From TMP-24 sp964600685 (GTDB taxonomy: Bacteria > Pseudomonadota > Alphaproteobacteria > Rhodobacterales > Rhodobacteraceae), in assembly GCA_964600685.1 (NCBI GenBank), contig CAZRKU010000103.1, positions 1-11,296 on the forward strand: DNA of 11,296 nucleotides, in the 5' to 3' direction. The position numbers and the translations under genes are program-made. Shown here piece after piece: positions 1 through 6,549 of this stretch (positions are counted from its first letter, which is position 1; each line of letters starts with the position of its first letter). Below the pieces are notes generated by a model, which was not told the origin of the DNA, made no database searches, and worked only from the letters and a program-made list of their open reading frames with translations.

Positions 1-135
1 TTCATTGGTTGCTCGGCCGTCGAGGCGGGTTGCGCCGATGCGCATCGTCGTGATGCCGATCGGAGCGAGGACGTGCTCTTTGACGTAGGCCTCGTAAGTC
101 TGCCCCGACAGCTTTTCAATGACGCGACCGAGCAG
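1..135 (-). pseudogene. Internal fragment of a serine hydrolase (beta-lactamase family), cut at both ends
   Basis: Read on the minus strand from about 135 down to 1 this gives an open stretch of about 45 codons with no start and no stop. It begins with LLGRVIEKLSG, continues with QTYEAYVKEHVLAPIGI and then TTMRIGATRLDGRA. This order (LGRVIEKxSG, Y-x-x-Y-V, LAPLGM-like, M-R-x-G) is characteristic of the penicillin-binding-protein-like serine hydrolases (Pfam beta-lactamase family), in the region C-terminal to the catalytic YxN motif. The catalytic SxxK and YxN motifs are not present. The fragment is cut by the window edge on one side and by enolase sequence on the other. Its codons (ATT, ACT, GCA, CGA, AAT, AAA) are less GC-biased than those of the neighbouring genes, so it may come from another genome. 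The family call is good; substrate and gene identity cannot be given. Confidence 0.6.
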
Positions 136-1152
136 GTTGGCATCGACCGCACCATGATCGAAATGGACGGCACGCCGAACAAGGGCCGGCTTGGGGCCAA
201 TGCCATTCTGGGCGTATCGCTGGCCGTGGCCAAGGCGGCGGCCAATTTCACCGAGCAGCCGCTGTACCGCTATGTCGGCGGCACGTCGGCCCGCATCCTG
301 CCGGTGCCGATGATGAACATCATCAACGGCGGCGAGCATGCCGACAACCCGATCGACATTCAGGAATTCATGATCATGCCGGTCGCCGCCGCCAACATCC
401 GCGAGGCGGTGCGCATGGGGTCCGAGGTCTTCCATACGCTGAAGAAGGAACTCGCGGCCGCCGGTCTGGCCACGGGGGTGGGCGACGAGGGCGGTTTCGC
501 GCCGAATCTCAGCTCGACCCGCGATGCGCTGGATTTCATCCTGAAGGCGGTCTAGAAGGCCGGCTACAAGCCCGGCTAGGAAATATGACTGTAGATCGAT
601 TGCGCGGAGACGGAATATTTCAAGGGCGGCAAGTATGTGTTCGCCGGCGAAGGCAAGAGCCTGACGCCGGAAGAGAACGTCGCCTATCTGGCGGCGCTGG
701 TGAAGGATTATCCGATCATCTCGATCGAGGATGGCTGCGCCGAGGATGACTGGGCCGGCTGGAAGCACCTGACCGAGGTGCTGGGCGCCAGGTGCCAGCT
801 GGTGGGGGATGATCTTTTCGTCACCAACCCGGCGCGCCTCGCCCGCGGGATCAAGGACGGCTGCGCCAACTCGCTTCTGGTGAAGGTCAACCAGATCGGC
901 ACGCTGACCGAGACGCTGGACGCGGTCAGGATGGCCGACCGGGCGGGTTACACCAGCGTGATGAGCCACCGTTCGGGCGAGACCGAGGATGCGACGATCG
1001 CCGATCTGGCGGTGGCCACCAACTGCGGCCAGATCAAGACCGGCTCGCTGGCGCGGTCCGACCGGCTGGCAAAATACAACCAGCTGATCCGCATCGAGGA
1101 GATGCTGGGCGAGACGGCCGAATATGCCGGCCGGTCGATCCTGAAGGGTTGA
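121..1152 (+). pseudogene. eno: Enolase, 5'-truncated and interrupted by four in-frame stops
   Basis: Enolase interconverts 2-phosphoglycerate and phosphoenolpyruvate in glycolysis and gluconeogenesis. Homology starts abruptly at DATEQVGID (base 121), which is near residue 85 of a normal ~425-residue enolase. The N-terminal domain start is therefore missing and replaced by unrelated sequence. From there to the stop at 1150-1152 the reading frame is constant. The catalytic landmarks are all present: IQEF, GDEGGFAPN, the metal-site motif around LxIDCA, ISIEDG, GDDLFVTN, the lysine in VKVNQIG, SHRSGETED and KTGSLARSDR. Four stop codons interrupt the frame at 553 (TAG), 577 (TAG), 586 (TGA) and 592 (TAG), all within 42 bases and with no frameshift. 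Elsewhere in the window TAG and TGA end genes normally, so recoding is not a good explanation. As written, only fragments could be made. Enolase is normally essential, so either an intact copy lies elsewhere or this contig end contains errors. Confidence 0.85.
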
Positions 1153-1163
1153 GGCAGCCGACC

Positions 1164-1544
1164 ATGGCCGCCCGTCCCCGCAAAGGCATCAGACTGCACA
1201 GTGCCGCCGAATTCCGGCGGCATGTCGCGGGGTTTGTGGCCTTTGCCCTGGGGTTTCTGGTCCTGTCGCTCGGGCTGGGCATGGCGGGTTATCACTGGAT
1301 CGTCGGCCTGAGCTGGATCGACAGCCTGCTGAACGCCGCGATGATCCTGACCGGCATGGGCCCGGTCAGCCCGATGCCGGACGATCCGTCGAAACTTTTC
1401 GCCAGCGCCTATGCGATCTTCGGCGGCGCGGTCTATCCGGCGGTGACGGCCATCGTGCTTTTCCCGTTCCTGCACCGGATGATGAGCGTGCTGCATCTGC
1501 AGGCGCGGGGCGACGACAGCGCAGCGGACCGGGACGACCCATAG
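1164..1544 (+). CDS. Small two-helix membrane protein resembling an ion-channel pore module without a selectivity filter
   Basis: This 126-residue protein has a basic N terminus (residues 1-20), a hydrophobic helix at about 22-42, a re-entrant-like segment at about 51-70 and a second helix at about 78-101. It ends in a short acidic, charged tail. The order helix, D-S-L-L-N-A-A-M-I-L-T-G-M-G-P, helix resembles the 2TM pore of bacterial potassium channels. However, the place expected for T-x-G-Y-G-D reads TGMGPVS, so potassium selectivity is not supported. I know similar uncharacterised bacterial proteins with a GMGPV motif, but no assigned function. The ATG at 1164 is chosen because GAGG (1151-1154) lies 9 bases upstream. 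A TTG at 1149 would overlap the enolase stop and has no ribosome site. The gene starts 12 bases after enolase and could be co-transcribed with it. Being a real gene is well supported; the role is unknown. Confidence 0.7.
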   Translation: MAARPRKGIRLHSAAEFRRHVAGFVAFALGFLVLSLGLGMAGYHWIVGLSWIDSLLNAAMILTGMGPVSPMPDDPSKLFASAYAIFGGAVYPAVTAIVLFPFLHRMMSVLHLQARGDDSAADRDDP

Positions 1545-1592
1545 ACCGGATTTTCGCTCGCGCCGGGCCTTCTTGGTCCTTATGCTTGGGGC

Positions 1593-2477
1593 ATGGATCA
1601 CAAGCGATACCTTGCCAGCCTGCCCGACGCGACAAAGGTCGACCTGACGACCAAGGCCGACCGGGCCGGGCTTGTGCATCTGGCCGGGCATCTGGCGCCC
1701 ATACTGGCCATCGGCGCCATGATCGCGCTGCGGGTGCCGTTCTGGCCGCTGCTCATGCCGGTGCAGGGGGTGCTGATCTGTTTCCTCTTCACGCTTGAAC
1801 ATGAGTGCACCCACAAGACGCCGTTCCGCTCGCCCTGGCTGAACGAGTGGATCGGGCGTGGTGCGGGGTTTCTGATTCTGCTGCCGTTCGAGTGGTTCCG
1901 TTATTTCCACCTCGCCCACCACCGGTTCACCAACCTGCCCGGTCAGGATCCTGAACTGGATGGCCCCAGGCCGGAAACCGCAGCCGGCTGGCTTTGGCAT
2001 CTTTCGGGAATGCCTTACTGGCAAGCCAACGTTCGGCTGGTCATCCGCCTGTGCCTGGGGCGGGAGCGCGCGCCCTACCTGCCCGCTTCCGCCCTGCCGC
2101 GGATGGAGCGCGAGGCCCGCATCATGGTCGCGCTCTGGCTGTTCGCGGGCATGAGCCTGCTTGCCACGCCGCTCCTCCTCGGGGTCTGGATCCTGCCGGT
2201 CCTTCTCGGCCAGCCGTTCCTCAGGCTCTATCTTCTGGCCGAGCATGGCGATTGTCCGACTGTCGCCAACATGTTCGAGAACACCCGGACGACCTTCACC
2301 AACCGGATCGTGCGCTTCCTGGCCTGGAACATGCCCTATCACGTCGAGCATCATGTGATGCCGCAGGTGCCGTTCCACCACCTGCCCGGCCTGCACCGGC
2401 TGATGCGGGCGGACCTGAAGGTGACGGCGGCTGGCTATGCCGCTTTCGCACGCGACTTTCTGGCGCGGCGAATGTAA
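1593..2477 (+). CDS. Membrane fatty acid desaturase family protein
   Basis: This 294-residue integral membrane protein belongs to the di-iron fatty acid desaturase/hydroxylase superfamily. The three histidine clusters that bind the two irons are visible: HECTH at residues 70-74, HLAHH at 106-110 and HVEHH at 250-254. An additional conserved-type AEHGDC segment lies at 216-221. Hydrophobic stretches at about 28-65, 90-100 and 178-215 fit the usual membrane hairpins, with the histidines on the cytoplasmic face. Enzymes of this fold use oxygen and electrons from ferredoxin, rubredoxin or cytochrome b5 to desaturate or hydroxylate acyl chains, alkanes or carotenoid-like lipids. The sequence does not settle which substrate. 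No electron-transfer partner gene is adjacent. The start at 1593 is the first good ATG; the G-run just upstream is too close to be a standard ribosome site, so initiation strength is uncertain. It lies between the small membrane protein and rarD on the same strand. Confidence 0.85.
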   Translation: MDHKRYLASLPDATKVDLTTKADRAGLVHLAGHLAPILAIGAMIALRVPFWPLLMPVQGVLICFLFTLEHECTHKTPFRSPWLNEWIGRGAGFLILLPFEWFRYFHLAHHRFTNLPGQDPELDGPRPETAAGWLWHLSGMPYWQANVRLVIRLCLGRERAPYLPASALPRMEREARIMVALWLFAGMSLLATPLLLGVWILPVLLGQPFLRLYLLAEHGDCPTVANMFENTRTTFTNRIVRFLAWNMPYHVEHHVMPQVPFHHLPGLHRLMRADLKVTAAGYAAFARDFLARRM

Positions 2478-2529
2478 CCCACACAAGTTTGCCGTGGCGT
2501 CCCCGCGCCGCGGGGGATAGGTCGTCGGC

Positions 2530-3459
2530 ATGACCGACACACCCCTTGCCGCCCCGACGAACGAGGACAGCCTGCGCGGCTTCGGCTTTGCGCTGGTGGC
2601 CTATTTCCTGTGGGGCTTCCTGCCGCTCTACATGAAGGCGATGGCCCAGATCCCGACGCTGGAGGTGCTGGCCCACCGGGTGATCTGGTCGGTTCCCATC
2701 GCCTTCGCGATCCTCTGGGCGCTGGGCCGGACGGCAGATCTGAAGGCGGCGCTGCGCAATCCGCGCATGCTGATGATGGCGGCGCTGACGGCGGCGCTGA
2801 TTTCGATGAACTGGGGGATCTATGTCTGGTCGATCCAGGAGGGCCATGCGCTGGACGCGGCCCTTGGCTATTACATCAACCCCTTGTTCAGCGTCTTTCT
2901 GGGTGCCGTCCTTCTCGGCGAACGGCTGAGCGGCGCGCAGAAGCTGGCGATCGCTCTGGCCTGCCTGGCGGTGGCGATCCTGACCTGGGAGGCGGGACGG
3001 CTGCCGGTCGTGGCGCTCAGCCTGACGCTGACCTGGGGCTTTTATGCCTATTTCAAGAAATCCCTGCCGATCGGCCCCAATCAGGGCTTCACGCTGGAGG
3101 TGCTGCTGCTTCTGCCCTTCGCGCTTGGCTTTGCCCTGTGGAAGGGGGCGCAGGGTCAGGCGGTGTTTCTGAACGGCACGCCGACGGACACGCTGCTGCT
3201 CCTCGGCTGCGGGATCATCACGGCGGTGCCGCTGATGATCTATGCGAACGGGGCGAAACTCCTGAAACTGTCGACCATCGGCATCATGCAGTATATCGCG
3301 CCGACGATGATCTTCCTGACCGCGGTTTTCCTGTTTGACGAACCGTTCGGGCGGGCGCAGATGATCGCCTTCCCGATGATCTGGCTGGCGCTGATCCTCT
3401 ATACGACCGCGCTGATCCGGCAGGCGCGGGCCGCTCAGGCGGCGACTGTGGCCGGATAG
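2530..3459 (+). CDS. rarD: RarD-type EamA family transporter
   Basis: This 309-residue, highly hydrophobic protein has about ten predicted membrane helices in two EamA (drug/metabolite transporter) repeats. RarD-specific features are present: an N-terminal G-x-x-x-A-L-x-A-Y-F-L-W-G-F-L-P-L-Y segment, HRVIWS at residues 48-53, NWGIYVW at about 94-100 and GYYINPL at about 114-120. The C-terminal half contains NGAKLL and the QYIAPT segment. The family was named for a chloramphenicol-sensitive phenotype, but the physiological substrate is not established. The protein would act in the cytoplasmic membrane as an exporter or importer of small metabolites. The 52-base gap from the desaturase contains a GC hairpin (2501-2515) just upstream of the start. 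The last 25 bases overlap the end of anmK on the opposite strand. Family confidence is high; function is inferred only at family level. Confidence 0.9.
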   Translation: MTDTPLAAPTNEDSLRGFGFALVAYFLWGFLPLYMKAMAQIPTLEVLAHRVIWSVPIAFAILWALGRTADLKAALRNPRMLMMAALTAALISMNWGIYVWSIQEGHALDAALGYYINPLFSVFLGAVLLGERLSGAQKLAIALACLAVAILTWEAGRLPVVALSLTLTWGFYAYFKKSLPIGPNQGFTLEVLLLLPFALGFALWKGAQGQAVFLNGTPTDTLLLLGCGIITAVPLMIYANGAKLLKLSTIGIMQYIAPTMIFLTAVFLFDEPFGRAQMIAFPMIWLALILYTTALIRQARAAQAATVAG

Positions 3460-4544
3460 GTGATCTGGCCGCCGCCGACCGCAGCCCCCACCCCGGTGGT
3501 GGAGGGGCAGGAGGTCGGAAGCCCGTTCAGCACCCGGACGGCGAGATAGGCGAAGGCCTGCGCTTCAAGCATGTCGCCGTCGAGGCCGACCGTTTCGACA
3601 GGTTCGACCGGACAGGGCAGAAGATCGGCGAGCATCCGCATCAGCGTGGGGTTCCGGCGGCCGCCGCCGGTCACGAGAAGCTGGGACGGGGGGGCGGGGA
3701 AATGTTCGAAACCGCTCGCCACGGCTTCGGCGGCGGCAAGGGTCAGGGTGGCGGCGGCATCGGCGTCGGAGAGGCCCTGCACCTGCGCCAGAAGTCCGTG
3801 AAAATCGTTACGGTCCAGTGACTTGGGCGGCATCTTGCGGAAGAATCCCTGCGCCAGGAACCGCGCGATCGCGGCGCGGTCAGGCTGGCCGGCGGCGGCC
3901 AGCGCGCCATCATGGTCGCGGTCCAGCCCGCGCCTTTCGCGCATCAGGTCATTCACCGGCGCATTGGCCGGGCCGGTGTCGAAGGCCAGGCAGGCCCCCG
4001 GCGCTTCGGGCAGGGTCAGGCCGGGATCAACCCAGGTCACGTTGCCGACGCCCCCGAGGTTGAGGAAGGCCAGCGGCCGGTCCGCGCCGATATGGCGGGC
4101 GCAGGCATGGTGGAAGAAGGGGGCAAGCGGCGCCCCCTGCCCGCCCAGCCGCACATCGGCGCTGCGGAAATCCCAGATCACCGGCAGGCCGAGGATGGCC
4201 GCCAGCACCCCGCCATCGCCGGTCTGATGGGTGCCGCGCCCGGCCGGATCATGGGCGAGCGTCTGGCCGTGAAAGCCGATGACCTCGGCCCCCTGAAAAC
4301 CGGCAAGAAGGGCGGCATGGGCGGTTTCCACGACCTCCGCCGCCTCCGCCACCCCCGGCGCGCCGGGCCAGAGGCCGAGGGCCGCCCGCAGGACCGTCTG
4401 CTCGGCCGCCGCATAGGGGCGATAGGCGCTGTGCCCGAAGGCCGCGATGGTGCGGCCATCGGTCAGGACCATGGCGGCGTCGACCCCGTCGAGCGAGGTG
4501 CCCGACATGGTGCCCAAGGCCCAAAGCGCCCGCCCTTTCAACAT
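3435..4544 (-). CDS. anmK: Anhydro-N-acetylmuramic acid kinase
   Basis: AnmK hydrolyses and phosphorylates 1,6-anhydro-N-acetylmuramic acid to N-acetylmuramic acid 6-phosphate with ATP. It is a cytoplasmic step of peptidoglycan recycling. The 369-residue product matches the usual family length. Visible motifs are GTMSGTSLDGVD at residues 11-22 (ATP/phosphate loop), GFHGQT at 90-95, DVRLGGQGAPLAP at 130-142, NLGGVGN at 162-168, FDTGPAN at 188-194 with its conserved aspartate, and TGGGRRNP near residue 290. The start ATG at 4544 is preceded on its strand by a purine-rich AGGGGAAGGG. The gene is divergent from tyrS with a 64-base gap and converges with rarD, overlapping it by 25 bases. No MurQ etherase or anhydromuropeptide transporter gene lies in the window, so recycling partners must be elsewhere. 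No missing key motif was seen. Confidence 0.95.
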   Translation of the reverse strand: MLKGRALWALGTMSGTSLDGVDAAMVLTDGRTIAAFGHSAYRPYAAAEQTVLRAALGLWPGAPGVAEAAEVVETAHAALLAGFQGAEVIGFHGQTLAHDPAGRGTHQTGDGGVLAAILGLPVIWDFRSADVRLGGQGAPLAPFFHHACARHIGADRPLAFLNLGGVGNVTWVDPGLTLPEAPGACLAFDTGPANAPVNDLMRERRGLDRDHDGALAAAGQPDRAAIARFLAQGFFRKMPPKSLDRNDFHGLLAQVQGLSDADAAATLTLAAAEAVASGFEHFPAPPSQLLVTGGGRRNPTLMRMLADLLPCPVEPVETVGLDGDMLEAQAFAYLAVRVLNGLPTSCPSTTGVGAAVGGGQITYPATVAA

Positions 4545-4608
4545 CCCTTCCCCTGCGGCCCCGCCGCCGATATACCCGGCCTATTCGAACAGAATGGACC
4601 ACAAAGAG

Positions 4609-5859
4609 ATGACCTACCACCCGAAATCGGACTTCATGCGCGTGATGATCGAGCGCGGCTTCCTGGCCGACTGCACCGACTATCAGGGGCTGGACGAGGC
4701 CTTGGTCAAAGGGGTGGTGCCCGCCTATATCGGTTATGACGCGACGGCGGCGAGCCTGCATGTCGGCCATCTTCTGAACATCATGATGCTGCGCTGGCTG
4801 CAGAGGACCGGCCACAAGCCGATCACGCTGATGGGCGGCGGCACGACCAAGGTGGGCGATCCGTCGTTCCGTGCCGAGGAGCGCCCGCTGCTGACGCCGG
4901 AGAAGATCGACGAAAACATCGCCGGGATGCGGCAGGTCTTCGCGCGCTACCTGTCCTACGGGGCGGGCGCGTCCGACGCGATCATGCTCGACAATGCCGA
5001 ATGGCTGGACAGTCTGAACTATCTCGATTTCCTGCGCGACATCGGGCGGCATTTCAGCGTGAACCGGATGCTGTCGTTCGAGAGCGTCAAATCGCGGCTG
5101 GACCGGGAACAGAGCCTGTCGTTCCTGGAATTCAACTACATGATCCTGCAGGCCTATGATTTCCTTGAAATCCACCGCCGCCATGGCTGCCTGTTGCAGA
5201 TGGGCGGATCGGACCAGTGGGGCAACATCGTCAACGGGATCGACCTGACCCGGCGGGTGCTGGACCGGGAGATCTATGGCCTGACGTCGCCCCTGCTGAC
5301 CACGTCGGACGGCCGCAAGATGGGCAAGAGCCAGGGCGGCGCGGTCTGGCTGAATGCCGAAATGCTGGCGCCCTACGAGTTCTGGCAGTTCTGGCGCAAC
5401 ACGACCGATGCCGATGTCGGCCGCTTCCTGAAGCTTTACACCGATCTGCCGGTCGCGGAATGCGACCGGCTGGGGGCGCTGGCGGGGTCGGAGATCAACG
5501 CCGCCAAGATCATCCTCGCCAACGAGGTGACGGCGCTTCTGCACGGGCGCGCGGCCGCCGAGGCCGCCGAAGCCACGGCGCGCGAAGTGTTTGAACGCGG
5601 CGGCGTGGGCGACGACCTGCCGACGCTGAAGGTCACCGCGGCGGAGTTGGCGGACGGCTTGGGGATTGTGCAGCTGTTCGTGCGCGCCGGGTTGGCCGCA
5701 TCGGGCAAGGAGGCCAAGCGGCTGATCCAGGAGGGCGGCGCGCGGCTGAATGACGAGCTGGTGACCGACGCGGGCCTGCGCCTCGGGGCGGGGCAGCTGG
5801 CCGAGCCGGTCAAGCTGACGGCGGGCAAGAAGCGCCATGCGCTGGTGGTTCTGGACTGA
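4609..5859 (+). CDS. tyrS: Tyrosyl-tRNA synthetase
   Basis: TyrS charges tRNA-Tyr with tyrosine using ATP in the cytoplasm. With the ATG at 4609 the protein is 416 residues and begins MTYHPKSDFM, the usual alphaproteobacterial N terminus. A second in-frame ATG at 4594 would add five residues and has no ribosome site; the reading frame stays open further back to 4447 but that part overlaps anmK. Class I signature motifs are present: HVGH at 51-54 (HIGH motif), YMILQAYDF at 177-185 and GGSDQWGN at 199-206 for tyrosine and tRNA recognition, and KMGKS at 237-241 (KMSKS loop). The C-terminal part, about 345-410, is an S4 RNA-binding domain with the typical ASGKEAKRLIQEGGARLN run. A strong hairpin terminator follows 27 bases after the stop. 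It appears complete and ordinary. Confidence 0.96.
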   Translation: MTYHPKSDFMRVMIERGFLADCTDYQGLDEALVKGVVPAYIGYDATAASLHVGHLLNIMMLRWLQRTGHKPITLMGGGTTKVGDPSFRAEERPLLTPEKIDENIAGMRQVFARYLSYGAGASDAIMLDNAEWLDSLNYLDFLRDIGRHFSVNRMLSFESVKSRLDREQSLSFLEFNYMILQAYDFLEIHRRHGCLLQMGGSDQWGNIVNGIDLTRRVLDREIYGLTSPLLTTSDGRKMGKSQGGAVWLNAEMLAPYEFWQFWRNTTDADVGRFLKLYTDLPVAECDRLGALAGSEINAAKIILANEVTALLHGRAAAEAAEATAREVFERGGVGDDLPTLKVTAAELADGLGIVQLFVRAGLAASGKEAKRLIQEGGARLNDELVTDAGLRLGAGQLAEPVKLTAGKKRHALVVLD

Positions 5860-5885
5860 CCTTCGCCCGGGCGGGAGAAAGCGAG

Positions 5886-5917
5886 ACGGCGCGAAGGATG
5901 ACTTCGCGCCGTTTTCT
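5886..5917 (+). terminator. Rho-independent terminator of tyrS
   Basis: A perfect 11-bp stem (arms 5886-5896 and 5902-5912, core CGGCGCGAAG with CTTCGCGCCG) closes a five-base loop GATGA and runs directly into TTTTCT. It lies 27 bases after the tyrS stop and 15 bases before the end of the convergent cyclophilin gene. On the minus strand the stem is followed by a weaker T-rich stretch, so it may also help terminate the opposing transcript. Confidence 0.88.
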
Positions 5918-5931
5918 GGTTGGGTGGCTTC

Positions 5932-6549
5932 TTATTGGGTGACCGTCACGCTGACCATCCGGTCGGGGTTTTCCGGGACTGCGCCGCCCAGATCGACGCT
6001 GCCGCGCTTGATCTTGTCGACGACCTCCATCCCTTCGATCACGTGACCGACGACGGTATATTGGCCGTTCAGCTGCTCGGCCGGGGCGAACATGATGAAG
6101 AATTGCGAATTGGCGCTGTCGGGATTGTTGGTCCGGGCCATGCCCACCACGCCGCGCTGGAAGGCGAGGTCGGAGAACTCCGCCGGAATGTCCGGCAGAT
6201 CGGAGCCGCCGGTCCCCGCCTGGGTGATCTCGGCACCGGCCTTGCCGAACTGAACGTCGCCGGTCTGCGCCATGAAGCCGTCGATCACCCGGTGGAAGGC
6301 GACGTTGTTGTAGGCGCCGGTGCGCGCCAGCTCGGTGATCTGTGCCACATGTTTCGGCGCGACATCGGGCAGAAGGTCGATGACCACCCTGCCGTTCGCC
6401 TCGCCCGCGACCTCGATCACCAGATTGGGGCCGGGGCCATCGTCGGCGGCCATCATCTGCCCGCCCGACGTCTGGTTGTAGATGAACCAGGCCAGACCGA
6501 CGGACGCGAGTGCGGCAAGGCCGCCGGTCAGGAAGATCCGGTCAGACAT
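5932..6549 (-). CDS. Membrane-anchored cyclophilin-type peptidyl-prolyl isomerase
   Basis: This 205-residue protein catalyses cis-trans isomerisation of proline bonds. A hydrophobic segment at residues 5-24 sits behind a short N terminus and is not followed by an obvious signal-peptidase site. The enzyme is therefore probably tethered to the membrane with the catalytic domain in the periplasm; a cleaved signal is the alternative. The cyclophilin domain spans about 43-205. It has AFHRVIDGFMAQTGD at 84-98, containing the catalytic arginine of the FHR motif, then GTGGSDLPDIPAEF, NPDSANSQFFIMF with the usual substrate-binding Q-F-F, and LNGQYTVVGHV. Its ATG at 6549 overlaps the end of the upstream paralogue by 8 bases, so the two are almost surely one transcript with coupled translation. 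It carries a short insertion (SVDLGGA) near the C terminus relative to its neighbour. Confidence 0.92.
   Translation of the reverse strand: MSDRIFLTGGLAALASVGLAWFIYNQTSGGQMMAADDGPGPNLVIEVAGEANGRVVIDLLPDVAPKHVAQITELARTGAYNNVAFHRVIDGFMAQTGDVQFGKAGAEITQAGTGGSDLPDIPAEFSDLAFQRGVVGMARTNNPDSANSQFFIMFAPAEQLNGQYTVVGHVIEGMEVVDKIKRGSVDLGGAVPENPDRMVSVTVTQ

Noticed and set aside
73..120. Start of enolase at base 73
   Set aside because: The residues before DATEQ (FDVGLVSLPRQLFN) do not resemble any enolase N terminus, while the opposite strand reads as a serine hydrolase. The GTG there is not a genuine enolase start.
553..594. Selenocysteine or stop-codon reassignment in enolase
   Set aside because: Both TAG and TGA occur in the cluster, other genes in the window end normally in TAG or TGA, and enolases are not selenoproteins. 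There is no plausible SECIS context.
948..2540. 530-codon open frame on the minus strand
   Set aside because: It lies antisense to enolase, the small membrane protein and the desaturase. Its translation is low-complexity, rich in R, Q, H, P and G, typical of shadow frames in high-GC coding DNA.
4447..4608. N-terminal extension of tyrS
   Set aside because: It overlaps the start of anmK and its divergent promoter region, has no family match, and the normal N terminus begins at 4609.
4249..5838. 529-codon open frame on the minus strand opposite tyrS
   Set aside because: The true coding strand is unambiguous from the TyrS motifs. The antisense product is Arg/Gln/His-rich with no family pattern.
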